Of a stretch of DNA of 64,000 bases, positions 56,501 through 58,952 are shown one piece after another. Position numbers and translations under genes: made by a program. The notes below the pieces were generated by a model. That model saw only the letters and a list, made by a program, of their open reading frames with translations. It was not told the DNA's origin and searched no databases. Positions within the stretch are counted from its first letter, which is position 1. Each line of letters starts with the position of its first letter. Origin of the DNA: Tiliqua scincoides (Eukaryota; Chordata; Lepidosauria; Squamata; Scincidae); contig NC_089829.1 in assembly GCF_035046505.1 (NCBI RefSeq), positions 4,510,001-4,574,000 on the forward strand, written 5' to 3'.

Positions 56501-58952
56501 ACTGCCAGGTGCTTATTTTTGCTTTCTCACTTCCCTCCTGCTTTCATTTCTTTCGTTTGCAGGTGAATGTGATCCATACAGCCAATCCTGTGGACCATGC
56601 CAGCCACATAGCCGCACAGCCCCAGTTTGTCCAGCCTGTCCACCATTCATTTGTGGACCTCTCTGGCCACAACCTGGCTAATCCTCACCCAGGGTTTTCA
56701 GGTAAGGGCTTGTGGCTGCCCTTGTCTTTGACGCTTGTCAGATTCTGCCGCCTGTCCTTTGCCCCAACATCATTGTTCCCTTTTGGTTTCTCTTAAGTGT
56801 CTCTGTACTGCATAGATGTGGAATGTCTTTGGCTTCCTTTCCAGAGGTGCATTAAACTTCAGAGCAGCACTTTAGTGTCTTGAGGGACGTGAAATGCAAG
56901 GCCCTGGGAGGTGAAGGCAGCCTGCTCGAGTTCCTAACAGTGCCCATTTTAAAGCCAAGCACAGCCTGTTTCTCTGGGACTCTTGAGAAAAGTTAGCTAT
57001 TCTGTTTCCTTCTTGAATCCTCCCCCAGTTATGGGAACAGTTTAAGCTGCCACTCAGTTGGGATTTGCATAAGTGGATTTGCCATGGAGTTGGGCCACAC
57101 CTCACCTCCAACCACCATCTCTGGCTTGGACTGGAAGTTTTCTGTTAACTTTGGGGAGATGCTGCCAGTTGGGGAAGACAGACCTTAGCCAGTTGGAGCA
57201 AGGTCTGATTCAGCAGGCAGTGACCTATGTCCTTGCATTGTGGAGTAGGTCCATGGGACAACATTAGCTTTACAGGCTGAAGGTCCCAGGTTCAATCCCT
57301 GGCAGCATCTCCTGGTGTGAAGCCCTCGAGAGCCACTGCCTGTCAGCGGTTGACAGCGTTGAGTTTGGATAGACCAATGTCCTGATGCAGCAGCAGGTAG
57401 CTTCCAGTATGGTGGACGGTGGCTTGGTTGCAGTGGAAGCTTCCATGAGAGCAGTGGAAGCTTGTGATTAATGAGAGGGTGTTGCACTGGAATGTCTATG
57501 GAAGCCAGAGCAATCCTTGAAGGGCATTTGTTGGAAACATCAACCTTGAGAGTGTTCCCCCAAAGTGCTTGAGAAACCAAGGAGCCCAAAGAACCAGTTT
57601 TCAGTCTCAAGGGCTCCCTTCTCCCTCCCTATTGCATTGGTGTTGGAGGGCAGGCAATCTGCAGTTTAGTGCTGTCTCCTTGATGGCTTCGCTAATCCGT
57701 GTGCGCATTTCTTCCCCTCATAGTGGTTCCGAGTACCGCCACTGTCGTGATTGTGGTTTGCGTCAGCTTCCTGGTCTTTATGATTATTCTGGGCGTGTTT
57801 CGGATCCGAGCCGCCCACCAGCGGACAATGCGGGACCAGGATTCCGGGAAGGAGAATGAGATGGACTGGGATGACTCTGCTTTGACCATTACCGTCAACC
57901 CCATGGAGGTAAGGCTTTGACGTACGTTCTCATATCTCAGCTCAGCGGCCCTTCTTATACTGAGCGCAGTGAGGCTTCTTTGGGTCATGTTTCTTGACAG
58001 GGCAGCTCACGTGCGGTGGTTGGCCCATCCTTGCCCTTTGCCACAGTCCTTTCTCTGCCCTTCCTGGTGGCGGCCAGCACAGCTCTTCATTTCCTTAAAA
58101 TGAAGGAAAGCTTTCATTAAAATATCACAAAGCTTCATGGGCGTTGTGCTTGGGCTTGCATGCCTCTTGATCAGGCTCTTTCAGGTTGAAATATACTGGC
58201 CCACATCTGGGGGGGTGTTTAGCCTTCTGGGTTCCCCACATCCCAGACTGATTGCCAGGCCCTCAGTGCATTGTTTCTTCTGCCCTCTTGTGAATTACTT
58301 AAAAGCATTTCCACCCCAGCTTTCATACTGTAGGTCTTCAAAATGACTTCTGGATTAGTTAACACACTTTAAAAGTCCACACTAATCTAAATACTGGTAA
58401 ATATCTAGAACTTTAATACTCTGCTGTCAAGTAGTTGATTAGATGAACAAATCACTTGCCAAATTGGGGTGTGCAAGGAGAAAAGTCTCAAATTTCCTGG
58501 GCTGCGCTTTCTCTCATCAGCCACAAGGGGCAGTCTCTTCTAGAAAGCAGTTTGGCCAGGAGCTGGGCTAGGCAGGCTCTGCCTCTGCAGCAGTGAACAG
58601 AGCTGGCCAAAGCACCTCTACACTTTTGCCTCTGGGAGGCAGCCCACGGTTGAGGGGACCACCAGAGAAACGACCTTGCTGCACAGGCATGCCTTGAAAC
58701 TAAAGGGAATGGGATGGGGGGGCTCAAAATTATTATTAACTTGCATCCATCTGACAGACATATGAGGACCAGCATAGCAGCGAGGAGGAGGAGGAGGAAG
58801 AGGAAGAGAGCGAGGATGGAGAGGAAGAGGACGACATCACGAGCGCAGAATCTGAAAGCAGCGAGGAGGAGGAGGGTGAACAGGAGGAGGACCAACAGAA
58901 CGTGAACAGGCAGCAGCAGCTGGAATGGGATGACTCAACACTTACCTATTGA
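3232..58952 (+). CDS. CLSTN1: calsyntenin-1 (alcadein-alpha), 18 coding exons plus one cassette microexon
   Basis: Type I membrane protein of neurons and other cells; it links vesicle cargo to kinesin-1 through kinesin light chain, binds X11/Mint adaptors, and sheds its ectodomain. Coding join: 3232-3295, 21230-21352, 36358-36553, 39247-39455, 40269-40418, 40501-40686, 42170-42418, 44783-44904, 45834-45996, 48074-48124, 50597-50754, 51762-51910, 53396-53622, 54343-54513, 55291-55436, 56563-56701, 57724-57908, 58758-58952. All introns are GT-AG and every phase matches, giving 2883 nt (960 aa); cassette 34754-34783 adds 10 aa. Layout: signal peptide 1-20, cadherin repeats about 25-245 (Ca-binding [10 protein letters not shown] near 136-145), LG/LNS domain about 320-555, transmembrane helix about 840-860, WDDS motifs at 883-886 and 953-956, NPMETY at 893-898, acidic tract between. 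Human isoforms are about 971-981 aa. CLSTN2 and CLSTN3 are less likely because the exon sequences match CLSTN1 almost residue for residue from memory. Confidence 0.97.
3330..3815. repeat. CAT/CAC/TTC-rich satellite at the start of intron 1
   Basis: About 480 bp made almost only of CAT, CAC, CCA and TTC triplets. A higher-order unit of about 97-99 bp (CCACTACCCCACCACCATCA, TCTTCCTCATCACTGCCCCC, CACCACTTTCATCACC) is repeated at roughly 3425-3520 and 3521-3622. It begins about 35 bp after the exon 1 donor. Open frames across it (His/Thr/Ser-rich on +, Met/Val-rich on -) reflect low complexity. Confidence 0.93.
3831..4059 (+). mobile_element. hAT-type non-autonomous element, family A copy 1
   Basis: 229 bp with ends CAGCCGTTTTCAACC and GGTTGAAAATTACTG, flanked by perfect 8-bp duplications GTCTTGAG at 3823-3830 and 4060-4067. 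Two more copies lie at 14330-14539 and 16572-16785. The 8-bp duplication and CAG...CTG ends are hAT hallmarks. Confidence 0.92.
4259..4370 (-). repeat. old copy of the CCCGCCCTT...GGGCGGCTTA dispersed repeat
   Basis: An AATAATAATTAT stretch, then ACTTACATCCCGACTTTCCC and AAGGCGGCTTATGAAG, matching the better preserved copy at 25598-25780. Heavily diverged. Confidence 0.5.
4559..4757. mobile_element. foldback hAT-type element
   Basis: A 199-bp element that is one long inverted repeat: the left arm TGGTGGTGTAGCTGGAGGGG is mirrored by CCCCTCCAGCTACACCACCA, and the internal CAGGGAGGCTCAGCAC and GGGCAAG blocks are mirrored too, so the arms are about 95 bp. Flanking 8-bp duplications are GTTGTATT (4551-4558) and GTTGTACT (4758-4765). 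A one-sided relative lies at 44319-44420. Confidence 0.85.
5270..5353. repeat. short TGCAATCCTAT...ATAGGATTGCA repeat
   Basis: Ends resemble each other in inverted orientation (GCTGCAGTCTTATACATGCT against GCATAGGATTGCACTG), with the core CCAGGAGTTAG and GGGACTTACT. Related copies occur near 5622-5680, 5875-5955, 6266-6361 and 49722-49790. A common squamate short repeat in my recollection; class uncertain. Confidence 0.5.
5501..5850. mobile_element. old hAT-type element carrying a nested short repeat
   Basis: The terminal sequences CAGTGGTTCTCACACATTT and AATTTGAGAAACACTG are imperfect inverted repeats. The flanking 8-mers (CTCTACAG, CTTGGTAG) match only at half the positions, so the duplication has decayed. 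A fragment of the TGCAATCCTAT family (5622-5680) lies inside. Confidence 0.65.
6266..6361. repeat. TGCAATCCTAT-family repeat beside a TG microsatellite
   Basis: It begins GGGCTGTAATCTTGTG after a (TG)n run at 6240-6266 and ends GGATAGGATTGCACTGCAAG, the inverted-end structure of this short family. Confidence 0.5.
6362..8672. other. intron 1 interior, little recognised
   Basis: About 2.3 kb of unique-looking intron. No exon-like coding match, RNA gene or clear mobile element was found; the open frames here are short and overlapping. Confidence 0.5.
8673..8718 (+). mobile_element. 46-bp LINE 3'-tail insertion with target duplication
   Basis: It contains ACCATAGTCTTTCGAGACTG and AAGGTTGCCAAC, the 3' tail of the LINE family at 22160-23058. 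It is flanked by the perfect 12-bp duplication TAATGCGTTCCC at 8661-8672 and 8719-8730. It is a severely 5'-truncated target-primed insertion. Confidence 0.85.
9256..9372 (-). mobile_element. tRNA-derived SINE, partial
   Basis: On the - strand it reads CTTTGCATGCAGAAAG, CCAGGGCCAATCCCTTGCAG, CATCTCAGGGCAGGG and TGGGAAAGACCC. This is the same layout as 55085-55262, with a degenerate B box. Confidence 0.65.
9403..9731. mobile_element. hAT-type non-autonomous element (329 bp)
   Basis: The termini CAGTGTTTCTCAGCCTGTGG and GACATTGAGAAACGCTG are inverted. Perfect 8-bp duplications CTGTACAG flank it at 9395-9402 and 9732-9739. Confidence 0.9.
9740..11953. other. intron 1 interior, nothing recognised
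   Basis: About 2.2 kb of intron without a repeat I can name, an RNA gene or an exon-like open frame. Confidence 0.5.
11954..12388 (-). mobile_element. hAT-type element, family B copy 1
   Basis: 435 bp with ends CACAGGTGTCCAACCGTTTT and TTTGGGTACCCCTG. Duplications GTCTAACA (11946-11953) and GTCTGACA (12389-12396) differ at one base. It shares internal blocks with 17604-18070 in the opposite orientation (GCTCATTGGAGACTGGGAG, GGCCTGTAAAAGGC). Confidence 0.88.
12790..13147. mobile_element. hAT-type element (358 bp)
   Basis: Ends CAGTGCTTCCCAAACTGTGG and AAAGTTTGGGAACCACTG are inverted. Perfect 8-bp duplications ATTTAGAA flank it at 12782-12789 and 13148-13155. An internal (T/A)-rich stretch is followed by GTGGGTCGTGG repeats. 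Confidence 0.92.
13156..14321. other. intron 1 interior, nothing recognised
   Basis: About 1.2 kb of unique-looking intron without exon-like features. Confidence 0.45.
14330..14539 (-). mobile_element. hAT-type element, family A copy 2
   Basis: 210 bp, the reverse complement of the copies at 3831 and 16572. Ends CAACTATTTTCAACC and GGTTGAAAATGGCTG; duplications AGCAAGAC (14322-14329) and AGCAAGAT (14540-14547) differ at one base. Confidence 0.9.
14971..15085 (+). mobile_element. tRNA-derived SINE, partial
   Basis: It reads CCCCTGCTTTGCATGTGGAA, GGTCCCAGGTTCCATCCCTG, GAAAGACCC and GCCAGCTGCTACCAGTCAGT. The B box is GGTTCCATCC. Confidence 0.7.
16251..16310. repeat. (GT)n microsatellite, about 29 repeats
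   Basis: A pure GT run of nearly 60 bp in intron 1. A shorter (TG)n run lies at 6240-6266. Confidence 0.97.
16572..16785 (+). mobile_element. hAT-type element, family A copy 3
   Basis: 214 bp with ends CAGCCATTTTCAACCACTG and GGTTGAAAATTGCTA, flanked by perfect duplications CTCTAGGC at 16564-16571 and 16786-16793. Closely similar to 3831-4059 (TTTATTAGTAGGGCC, GTGTGCCTTGTCAAT). Confidence 0.92.
17604..18070 (+). mobile_element. hAT-type element, family B copy 2
   Basis: 467 bp with ends CAGGGGTGCTCAAACCCCGG and CTTTGGACACCCCTG, flanked by perfect duplications GTTTGGAG at 17596-17603 and 18071-18078. It is in the opposite orientation to the copy at 11954. It has no coding frame. Confidence 0.92.
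18522..21075 (-). mobile_element. CR1-clade LINE, 5'-truncated, copy 1
   Basis: About 2.55 kb on the - strand. The 3' end at 18522-18560 has the 8-bp TTCTTATG tandem tail typical of CR1. It carries an uninterrupted reverse-transcriptase frame (18741-21050) and lacks ORF1 and most of the endonuclease. The 5' junction near 21075 is approximate. It is about 99% identical in protein to the copy at 28668-30955, so it is young. Confidence 0.95.
18741..21050 (-). CDS. CR1 ORF2 protein, C-terminal 769 residues (end of endonuclease plus reverse transcriptase)
   Basis: The first 55 residues are the tail of an apurinic endonuclease domain ([13 protein letters not shown], with the SDH catalytic motif). 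Then come a basic linker and a reverse transcriptase with [37 protein letters not shown] (about residue 408), [20 protein letters not shown] and the catalytic FADDTKLF (about 497). The C-terminal [20 protein letters not shown] block is typical of CR1. The frame has no internal stop. Because the element is 5'-truncated it lacks a full endonuclease and is not expected to be autonomous; the ATG is only the first in the remaining frame. Confidence 0.9.
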   Translation of the reverse strand: MLNDCGLDQLVTEPTRGQVTLDLILCGTQDLVRDVNVTEPLGNSDHAAIRFDVHVGGRIPGKSLTKTLDFRQADFPQMRRLVRRRFKGRVKRVQSLQSAWRLLKTTVIEAQQRCIPQRKKGSTKSRRVPAWLTSQVREAVKGKEASFRKWKSCPNEENKKEHKLWQKKCKKVIGEAKRDYEERMAGNIKGNNKSFFKYVRSRKPAREAVGPLDGEGGKGEIKGDLEMAEKLNEFFASVFTAEDLGQIPLPERPLLTEELSQIEVKREDVSDLIDKLKINKSPGPDGIHPRVIKELKNEVADLLTKVCNLSLKTATVPEDWRIANVTPIFKKGKRGDPGNYRPVSLTSIPGKMVECLIKDRISKHIDEQALLRESQHGFCKGKSCLTNLIEFFEKVNRHVDAGEPVDIIYLDFQKAFDTVPHQRLLKKLHSQGIRGQVLSWIENWLEARKQRVGVNGQFSQWREVKSGVPQGSVLGPVLFNLFINDLETGLSSEVAKFADDTKLFRVVKTRSDCEELQKDLSRLAEWAAKWQMRFNVGKCKVMHIGAKNQNFRYRLMGSELSVTDQERDLGVVVDRSMKVSTQCAAAVKKANSMLGIIRKGIENKTVSIIMPLYKSMVRPHLEYCVQFWSPHLKKDIVEMEKVQKRATKMITGLGHLPYEERLRRLGLFSLEKRRLRGDMIETYKIMQGMDRVDREMLFTLSHNTRTRGHPLKLSVGRVRTDKRKYFFTQRVVGLWNSLPQDVVLASSLDAFKRGLDEFLEEKSIMGYKP
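21230..21352 (+). CDS. CLSTN1: CLSTN1 exon 2 (start of first cadherin repeat)
   Basis: Residues 22-62, reading [14 protein letters not shown] and then [17 protein letters not shown]. The acceptor follows a strong pyrimidine tract (TTTTTCCTCTCTTGTTCTAG) and the donor is CAG|GTAGGG, phase 1 on both sides. The 5' end of a CR1 element lies only about 150 bp upstream of the acceptor. At 123 nt (41 codons) with equal phases, skipping it would keep the frame. Confidence 0.97.
21353..22159. other. start of intron 2, nothing recognised
   Basis: About 800 bp of intron after exon 2 with no named repeat or coding match. Confidence 0.45.
22160..23058 (-). mobile_element. non-CR1 LINE fragment, 3' part with open C-terminal coding frame
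   Basis: About 900 bp on the - strand. The frame 22191-23144 is open; its LINE-like part starts at about residue 30 ([15 protein letters not shown]) and runs [56 protein letters not shown] and [21 protein letters not shown] final zinc-finger-like [20 protein letters not shown] follows. This is the C-terminal third of a reverse transcriptase of an RTE-like or related clade; I cannot fix the clade. The polymerase core is missing through 5' truncation. The 3' tail is shared with 427-909, 27892-28372 and 8673-8718. Confidence 0.82.
23500..23548. repeat. (TC)n microsatellite
   Basis: A pure TC run of about 48 bp in intron 2. Confidence 0.97.
23549..25597. other. intron 2 interior, nothing recognised
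   Basis: About 2 kb of intron without exon-like features, RNA genes or repeats that I can name. Confidence 0.45.
25598..25780 (-). repeat. dispersed repeat with CCCGCCCTTCTCCCC...GGGCGGCTTA
   Basis: It starts with (AAT)n and AAACTTTATTTATATCCCGC, then CTTCTCCCCGAAAGGGACCC and AGGGCGGCTTACAACAG. On the - strand it ends ATAAATAAAGTTTATTATT, like a LINE or SINE 3' tail. The far end is unclear and could run to about 25950. An older copy lies at 4259-4370. Confidence 0.6.
26399..27027. mobile_element. composite hAT-type element with an extra internal terminus
   Basis: 629 bp with outer ends CAGTGGCATAGCTAATG and TTAGCTACGCCACTG, flanked by perfect 8-bp duplications CTCTGGGC at 26391-26398 and 27028-27035. 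A second left terminus CAGTGGCATAGCTAAGGC occurs inside at about 26580, so it is either a tandem or nested pair or an internally duplicated end. No transposase frame is seen. Confidence 0.88.
27892..28372 (+). mobile_element. LINE-derived non-autonomous element, copy B
   Basis: 481 bp flanked by a perfect 16-bp target duplication ACTCTGAAGGCCTATG (27876-27891 and 28373-28388). Head GGGGATAAGAATAGGCCC and GTCGTAAGAGGCGACTAA; tail CCATAGTCTTCCGAGACTGA, AGGATGCCAAC. Nearly identical to 427-909. It looks like a LINE 5' UTR joined to a LINE 3' tail, with no reverse-transcriptase coding between. Confidence 0.92.
28562..30748 (+). CDS. CR1 ORF2 reverse-transcriptase frame, copy 2 (728 codons)
   Basis: Open throughout. 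The first ~36 codons come from the flanking hAT-like sequence, so the start is accidental. Reverse-transcriptase motifs are as in copy 1: YLDFQKAFD at about residue 367 and FADDTKLF at about 456. By eye only about seven residues differ from copy 1 over about 690 shared positions (for example RRRL/RRRF, VDV/VDA, VGI/VGV, NVS/NVG). The endonuclease is absent. Confidence 0.88.
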   Translation: MLWGSDSQTMSRGSPGSRGNQLGESQNPHKKPARYTVRRLVRRRLKGRVKRVQSLQSAWRLLKTTVIEAQQRCIPQRKKGSAKSRRVPTWLTSQVREAVKGKEASFRKWKSCPNEENKKEHKLWQKKCKKVIGEAKRDYEERMASNIKGNNKSFFKYVRSRKPAREAVGPLDGEGGKGEIKGDLEMAEKLNEFFASVFTAEDLGQIPLPERPLLTEELSQIEVKREDVSDLIDKLKINKSPGPDGIHPRVIKELKNEVADLLTKVCNLSLKTATVPEDWRIANVTPIFKKGKRGDPGNYRPVSLTSIPGKMVECLIKDRISKHIDEQALLRESQHGFCKGKSCLTNLIEFFEKVNRHVDVGEPVDIIYLDFQKAFDTVPHQRLLKKLHSQGIRGQVLSWIENWLEARKQRVGINGQFSQWREVKSGVPQGSVLGPVLFNLFINDLETGLSSEVAKFADDTKLFRVVKTRSDCEELQKDLSRLAEWAAKWQMRFNVSKCKVMHIGAKNQNFRYRLMGSELSVTDQERDLGVVVDRSMKVSTQCAAAVKKANSMLGIIRKGIENKTVSIIMPLYKSMVRPHLEYCVQFWSPHLKKDIVEMEKVQKRATKMITGLGHLPYEERLRRLGLFSLEKRRLRGDMIETYKIMQGMDRVDREMLFTLSHNTRTRGHPLKLSVGRVRTDKRKYFFTQRVVGLWNSLPQDVVLASSLDAFKRGLDEFLEEKSIMGYKP
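28668..30955 (+). mobile_element. CR1-clade LINE, 5'-truncated, copy 2
   Basis: About 2.29 kb on the + strand ending in (TTCTTATG)n at 30924-30955. Its 5' end (about 28668, AGGCTGGTTAGAAGGAGG) falls inside an hAT-like fragment (28572-28650, CAGTGATTCCCAGACTATG). It is inverted relative to copy 1 at 18522-21075 and nearly identical to it. Confidence 0.95.
31108..32687 (-). mobile_element. Tc1-type DNA transposon, nearly full length
   Basis: 1580 bp between TA target duplications (31106-31107 and 32688-32689). The termini CACTGCTCAAAACAATAAAG and CTTTATTGTTTTGAGCAGTG are perfect inverted repeats that extend through GGGAACACTTAAACAACAC. It encodes one transposase on the - strand. The ends and sequence match, from memory, a Tc1 family widespread in teleosts and lampreys. 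Confidence 0.95.
31236..32432 (-). pseudogene. Tc1 transposase, broken
   Basis: Three consecutive segments in one frame (32432-32049, 32030-31707, 31694-31236). The N-terminal helix-turn-helix part has [20 protein letters not shown] and [17 protein letters not shown]. The DDE core shows [23 protein letters not shown] and [11 protein letters not shown], with 34 residues between the second D and the E (DD34E). The frame is broken by a TGA where CGA is expected after GGMRA, by a TGA after RPLV, and by a 1-base loss near the C terminus (after IRNMP). It is therefore non-functional, though the DDE residues remain. Confidence 0.9.
32868..33172 (+). repeat. dispersed repeat of unknown class, copy 2
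   Basis: Partner of 2139-2431, with shared blocks AAAGAGCTACTGTAGCAGG and GGCTCCTGGGCC. No minisatellite follows this copy. Confidence 0.65.
33173..34753. other. intron 2 between dispersed repeat and microexon
   Basis: About 1.6 kb without a recognised element; the last 60 bases are pyrimidine-rich and lead into the microexon acceptor. Confidence 0.45.
34754..34783 (+). CDS. CLSTN1: CLSTN1 cassette microexon (10 codons)
   Basis: A 30-nt exon inside the 15-kb intron 2. It is preceded by a pyrimidine-rich tract ending CCCCTTTAG and followed by the donor GTGATA. Joined to the phase-1 end of exon 2 it encodes [10 protein letters not shown] and returns to the phase-1 start of exon 3 (GEICGF). 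From memory the long human CLSTN1 isoform carries almost the same insert ([10 protein letters not shown]) at the same place in the first cadherin repeat. The flanking intron shows no comparable coding match, so the exon is very likely real and alternatively spliced. Confidence 0.92.
35490..35645 (-). mobile_element. diverged tRNA-derived SINE, possible
   Basis: On the - strand: GCAGGGGTTCAATTCCCTGC (B-box-like), then CCTGGACAGTCCTACAGCCT and GAAGAGACTGATGTGAGCCT, a SINE body layout. Confidence 0.4.
36358..36553 (+). CDS. CLSTN1: CLSTN1 exon 3 (first cadherin repeat)
   Basis: Residues 63-127 plus two bases of codon 128: [19 protein letters not shown], then [18 protein letters not shown] and [10 protein letters not shown]. 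Acceptor CTCTTAG, donor AA|GTAAGT, exit phase 2. The [10 protein letters not shown] segment is a hallmark of calsyntenin cadherin repeat 1. Confidence 0.97.
36768..37030. repeat. interspersed repeat with CCCTGTATCCGTGG / CCACAGATACGG ends
   Basis: Ends GCCCCTGTATCCGTGGGGAT and ATCCACAGATACGGCTCC are imperfect inverted repeats. The interior has C-runs. Probably a MITE; no duplication could be confirmed. Confidence 0.45.
37031..39246. other. intron 3 interior, nothing recognised
   Basis: About 2.2 kb between the repeat above and exon 4, with a poly-G run at about 37680-37693 and no exon-like features. Confidence 0.45.
39247..39455 (+). CDS. CLSTN1: CLSTN1 exon 4 (second cadherin repeat)
   Basis: Residues 128-197, reading [20 protein letters not shown]: the calcium-binding linker DxNDxxPxF-type motif between cadherin repeats, then the start of repeat 2 with [20 protein letters not shown]. 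Acceptor TTCCAG, donor G|GTAAGG, exit phase 1. Confidence 0.97.
40269..40418 (+). CDS. CLSTN1: CLSTN1 exon 5 (end of second cadherin repeat)
   Basis: Residues 198-247: [20 protein letters not shown], then [20 protein letters not shown] and [10 protein letters not shown]. Acceptor TTGTCAG, donor AAG|GTAAGC, phase 1. The intron to exon 6 is only 82 nt, the shortest in the gene. Confidence 0.97.
40501..40686 (+). CDS. CLSTN1: CLSTN1 exon 6
   Basis: Residues 248-309: [20 protein letters not shown] and [20 protein letters not shown], ending [15 protein letters not shown]. It links the cadherin repeats to the LG domain. Acceptor GATTCAG, donor G|GTAAGA, phase 1. Confidence 0.97.
40852..41150 (+). 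mobile_element. older CR1 3'-end fragment
   Basis: It matches the last ~300 bp of the CR1 copies (TGGAACTCCTTGCCACAG, TTTAAAAGGGGATTGGACAA, CTAGATGGGCCTATGGCCTG). It is visibly more diverged than the two long copies and ends near TTCATAAGATC. Confidence 0.88.
42170..42418 (+). CDS. CLSTN1: CLSTN1 exon 7 (start of LG/LNS domain)
   Basis: Residues 310-392: [20 protein letters not shown], then [20 protein letters not shown] and [20 protein letters not shown]. It holds two N-glycosylation sequons (NWT and NGT). Acceptor AATTATAG, donor G|GTTGGA, phase 1. Confidence 0.97.
42638..42730 (+). mobile_element. CR1 fragment with internal deletion
   Basis: CTGGAGTATTGTGTCCAGAT through GCAAAAGAGAGCGACTA matches the reverse-transcriptase C-terminal region of CR1. 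It then jumps at 42720/42721 straight to the terminal TGTTCTTATG tail, so about 550 bp are missing. Confidence 0.85.
43487..43798 (+). mobile_element. hAT-type element, family B copy 3 (short)
   Basis: 312 bp with ends CAGGAGTCTCTAAACCCC and AAGTTTGGAGAGCACTG; duplications TTTTAGTT (43479-43486) and TTTTAGAT (43799-43806) differ at one base. It shares its right end with 17604-18070 (CTGGCCCTTGACACTGTG). Confidence 0.8.
44319..44420. repeat. one-armed relative of the foldback element
   Basis: TGGTGGCGTAGCTGGAGGGG, then TGGAGCACTCAG and GGGCAAGCGGCTCCTCCC, matches the left arm of 4559-4757. No mirrored right arm is visible. Confidence 0.55.
44783..44904 (+). CDS. CLSTN1: CLSTN1 exon 8 (LG/LNS domain)
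   Basis: Residues 393-433: [20 protein letters not shown] and [20 protein letters not shown]. Acceptor TGCACTAG, donor CAG|GTGGGC, phase 0 exit. A 455-bp hAT-type insertion begins 40 bp after the donor (44945). Confidence 0.97.
44945..45399. mobile_element. hAT-type element 40 bp after the exon 8 donor
   Basis: 455 bp with ends CAGTGGTGGTTAAACTGG and GAGTTTGCGAACCACTG, flanked by perfect 8-bp duplications GTTTAGAC at 44937-44944 and 45400-45407. Confidence 0.9.
45834..45996 (+). CDS. CLSTN1: CLSTN1 exon 9 (LG/LNS domain)
   Basis: Residues 434-487: [40 protein letters not shown] and LVVGACWQ, the core LG strands with the WHHYVLN motif. Acceptor TTCCAG, donor AAG|GTAATG, exit phase 1. Confidence 0.97.
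45997..48073. other. intron 9, little recognised
   Basis: About 2.1 kb with a short (TG)n run at 47122-47139 and no recognised mobile element. Confidence 0.45.
48074..48124 (+). CDS. CLSTN1: CLSTN1 exon 10, short in-frame cassette-type exon
   Basis: A 51-nt exon, phase 1 on both sides, encoding [16 protein letters not shown]-like acidic and threonine-rich residues 488-504 inside an exposed LG-domain loop. Acceptor TCTCTACAG, donor CAG|GTTGCT. It corresponds to human exon 11 (57 nt, FSGVENDNETEPVT...), which as I recall is skipped in a short isoform. The length is divisible by 3, so skipping keeps the frame; the region diverges faster than its neighbours. Confidence 0.92.
49242..49581. mobile_element. 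hAT-type element (340 bp)
   Basis: Ends CAGGGGTGTCAAACTTG and TATGTTTGACACCCCTG are inverted. Perfect 8-bp duplications TCCTAGTA flank it at 49234-49241 and 49582-49589. Internal GGGCCGGATGTGATGTCATT. Confidence 0.93.
49722..49790. repeat. TGCAATCC-family short repeat fragment
   Basis: GGTTGCAATCCAAAAACCCA, CTTACCTGGGAGTATGTCCC and AAACTCAGTGGGAGTACT match the family described at 5270. Confidence 0.5.
50597..50754 (+). CDS. CLSTN1: CLSTN1 exon 11 (end of LG domain)
   Basis: Residues 505-557: [40 protein letters not shown] and [12 protein letters not shown]. Acceptor CCCAAAG, donor AAG|GTAACT, phase 0 exit. It matches the FFRGxLAGLxLRSGKL closing strands of the family's LG domain. Confidence 0.97.
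51762..51910 (+). CDS. CLSTN1: CLSTN1 exon 12
   Basis: Residues 558-606: [20 protein letters not shown] and [20 protein letters not shown]. Acceptor GGTTTCAG, donor AA|GTAAGT, exit phase 2. It is part of the well conserved membrane-proximal ectodomain. Confidence 0.97.
52583..52906 (+). mobile_element. hAT-type element, family C copy 1
   Basis: 324 bp with ends CAGGACTCTCTAGACTCTGG and CCAGTTCAGAGACCACTG; duplications GTCTAGCA (52575-52582) and GTCTAGCG (52907-52914). Shares blocks with 55844-56165 (GTGAACGGAGCCTACCGTTC, ACAGCGGTCTCCAG). Confidence 0.85.
53396..53622 (+). CDS. CLSTN1: CLSTN1 exon 13
   Basis: Residues 607-682: [40 protein letters not shown] and [20 protein letters not shown]. 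Acceptor TTCTGCAG, donor CAG|GTAGTG, exit phase 1. Confidence 0.97.
54343..54513 (+). CDS. CLSTN1: CLSTN1 exon 14
   Basis: Residues 683-739: [40 protein letters not shown] and [18 protein letters not shown]. Strong pyrimidine tract before the acceptor CTCCAG; donor G|GTGAGC, phase 1. Confidence 0.97.
55085..55262 (-). mobile_element. tRNA-derived SINE, well preserved
   Basis: On the - strand: GGCTGCCGTTCAGTGAAAGA, GCATCTACTTTGCATGCGGA, AGGGCCCAGGTTCAGTCCCT (B box), then GGCAGCACCTCTAAGCAGGG and GATGGACCAGTGGTCTGACT at the 3' part. It ends 28 bp before exon 15, so it forms the DNA just upstream of that acceptor. Confidence 0.82.
55291..55436 (+). CDS. CLSTN1: CLSTN1 exon 15
   Basis: Residues 740-788: [40 protein letters not shown] and VSNEFKVE. 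The acceptor is TTCGAG, a weaker GAG-type site just downstream of a tRNA-like SINE (55085-55262); donor GAG|GTACGT, phase 0. Confidence 0.95.
55844..56165 (+). mobile_element. hAT-type element, family C copy 2
   Basis: 322 bp, starting CCGGCATCTCCAAACTGTGG and ending AGTTTGGAGATCACTG. The flanking 8-mers AATTAAGC and AGTTTAGC match at 6 of 8. Clear similarity to 52583-52906. Confidence 0.75.
56563..56701 (+). CDS. CLSTN1: CLSTN1 exon 16 (juxtamembrane, shedding region)
   Basis: Residues 789-834: [40 protein letters not shown] and PHPGFS. In the family the ectodomain is shed in this juxtamembrane stretch. The join to exon 17 reads NPHPGFSVVPS, one residue longer than the human NPHPFAVVPS as I recall it. 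Acceptor TTTGCAG, donor CAG|GTAAGG, phase 1. Confidence 0.96.
57264..57402 (+). mobile_element. tRNA-derived SINE, partial
   Basis: AGGTCCCAGGTTCAATCCCT (B box GGTTCAATCC), GGCAGCATCTCCTGG and GAGAGCCACTGCCTGTCAG, with GATAGACCAATGTCCTGATG towards the end. Confidence 0.72.
57724..57908 (+). CDS. CLSTN1: CLSTN1 exon 17 (transmembrane and first kinesin motif)
   Basis: Residues 835-896. After VVPST comes the transmembrane helix ([19 protein letters not shown], about 842-860), then a basic stop-transfer stretch RIRAAHQR. The exon ends with [17 protein letters not shown], the first WDDS kinesin-light-chain motif and the start of the NPMETY X11/Mint site. Acceptor CCTCATAG, donor GAG|GTAAGG, phase 0. 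Confidence 0.97.
58758..58952 (+). CDS. CLSTN1: CLSTN1 exon 18, terminal coding exon
   Basis: Residues 897-960 and the TGA stop at 58950-58952. It completes NPMETY with TYEDQ, then a long glutamate-rich run and [17 protein letters not shown]. It ends with [10 protein letters not shown], the second WDDS kinesin-light-chain motif at the extreme C terminus. The purine-rich GAG/GAA run is coding, not a microsatellite expansion, since it matches the family's acidic tract in frame. Confidence 0.97.
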   Translation, partial: TYEDQHSSEEEEEEEEESEDGEEEDDITSAESESSEEEEGEQEEDQQNVNRQQQLEWDDSTLTY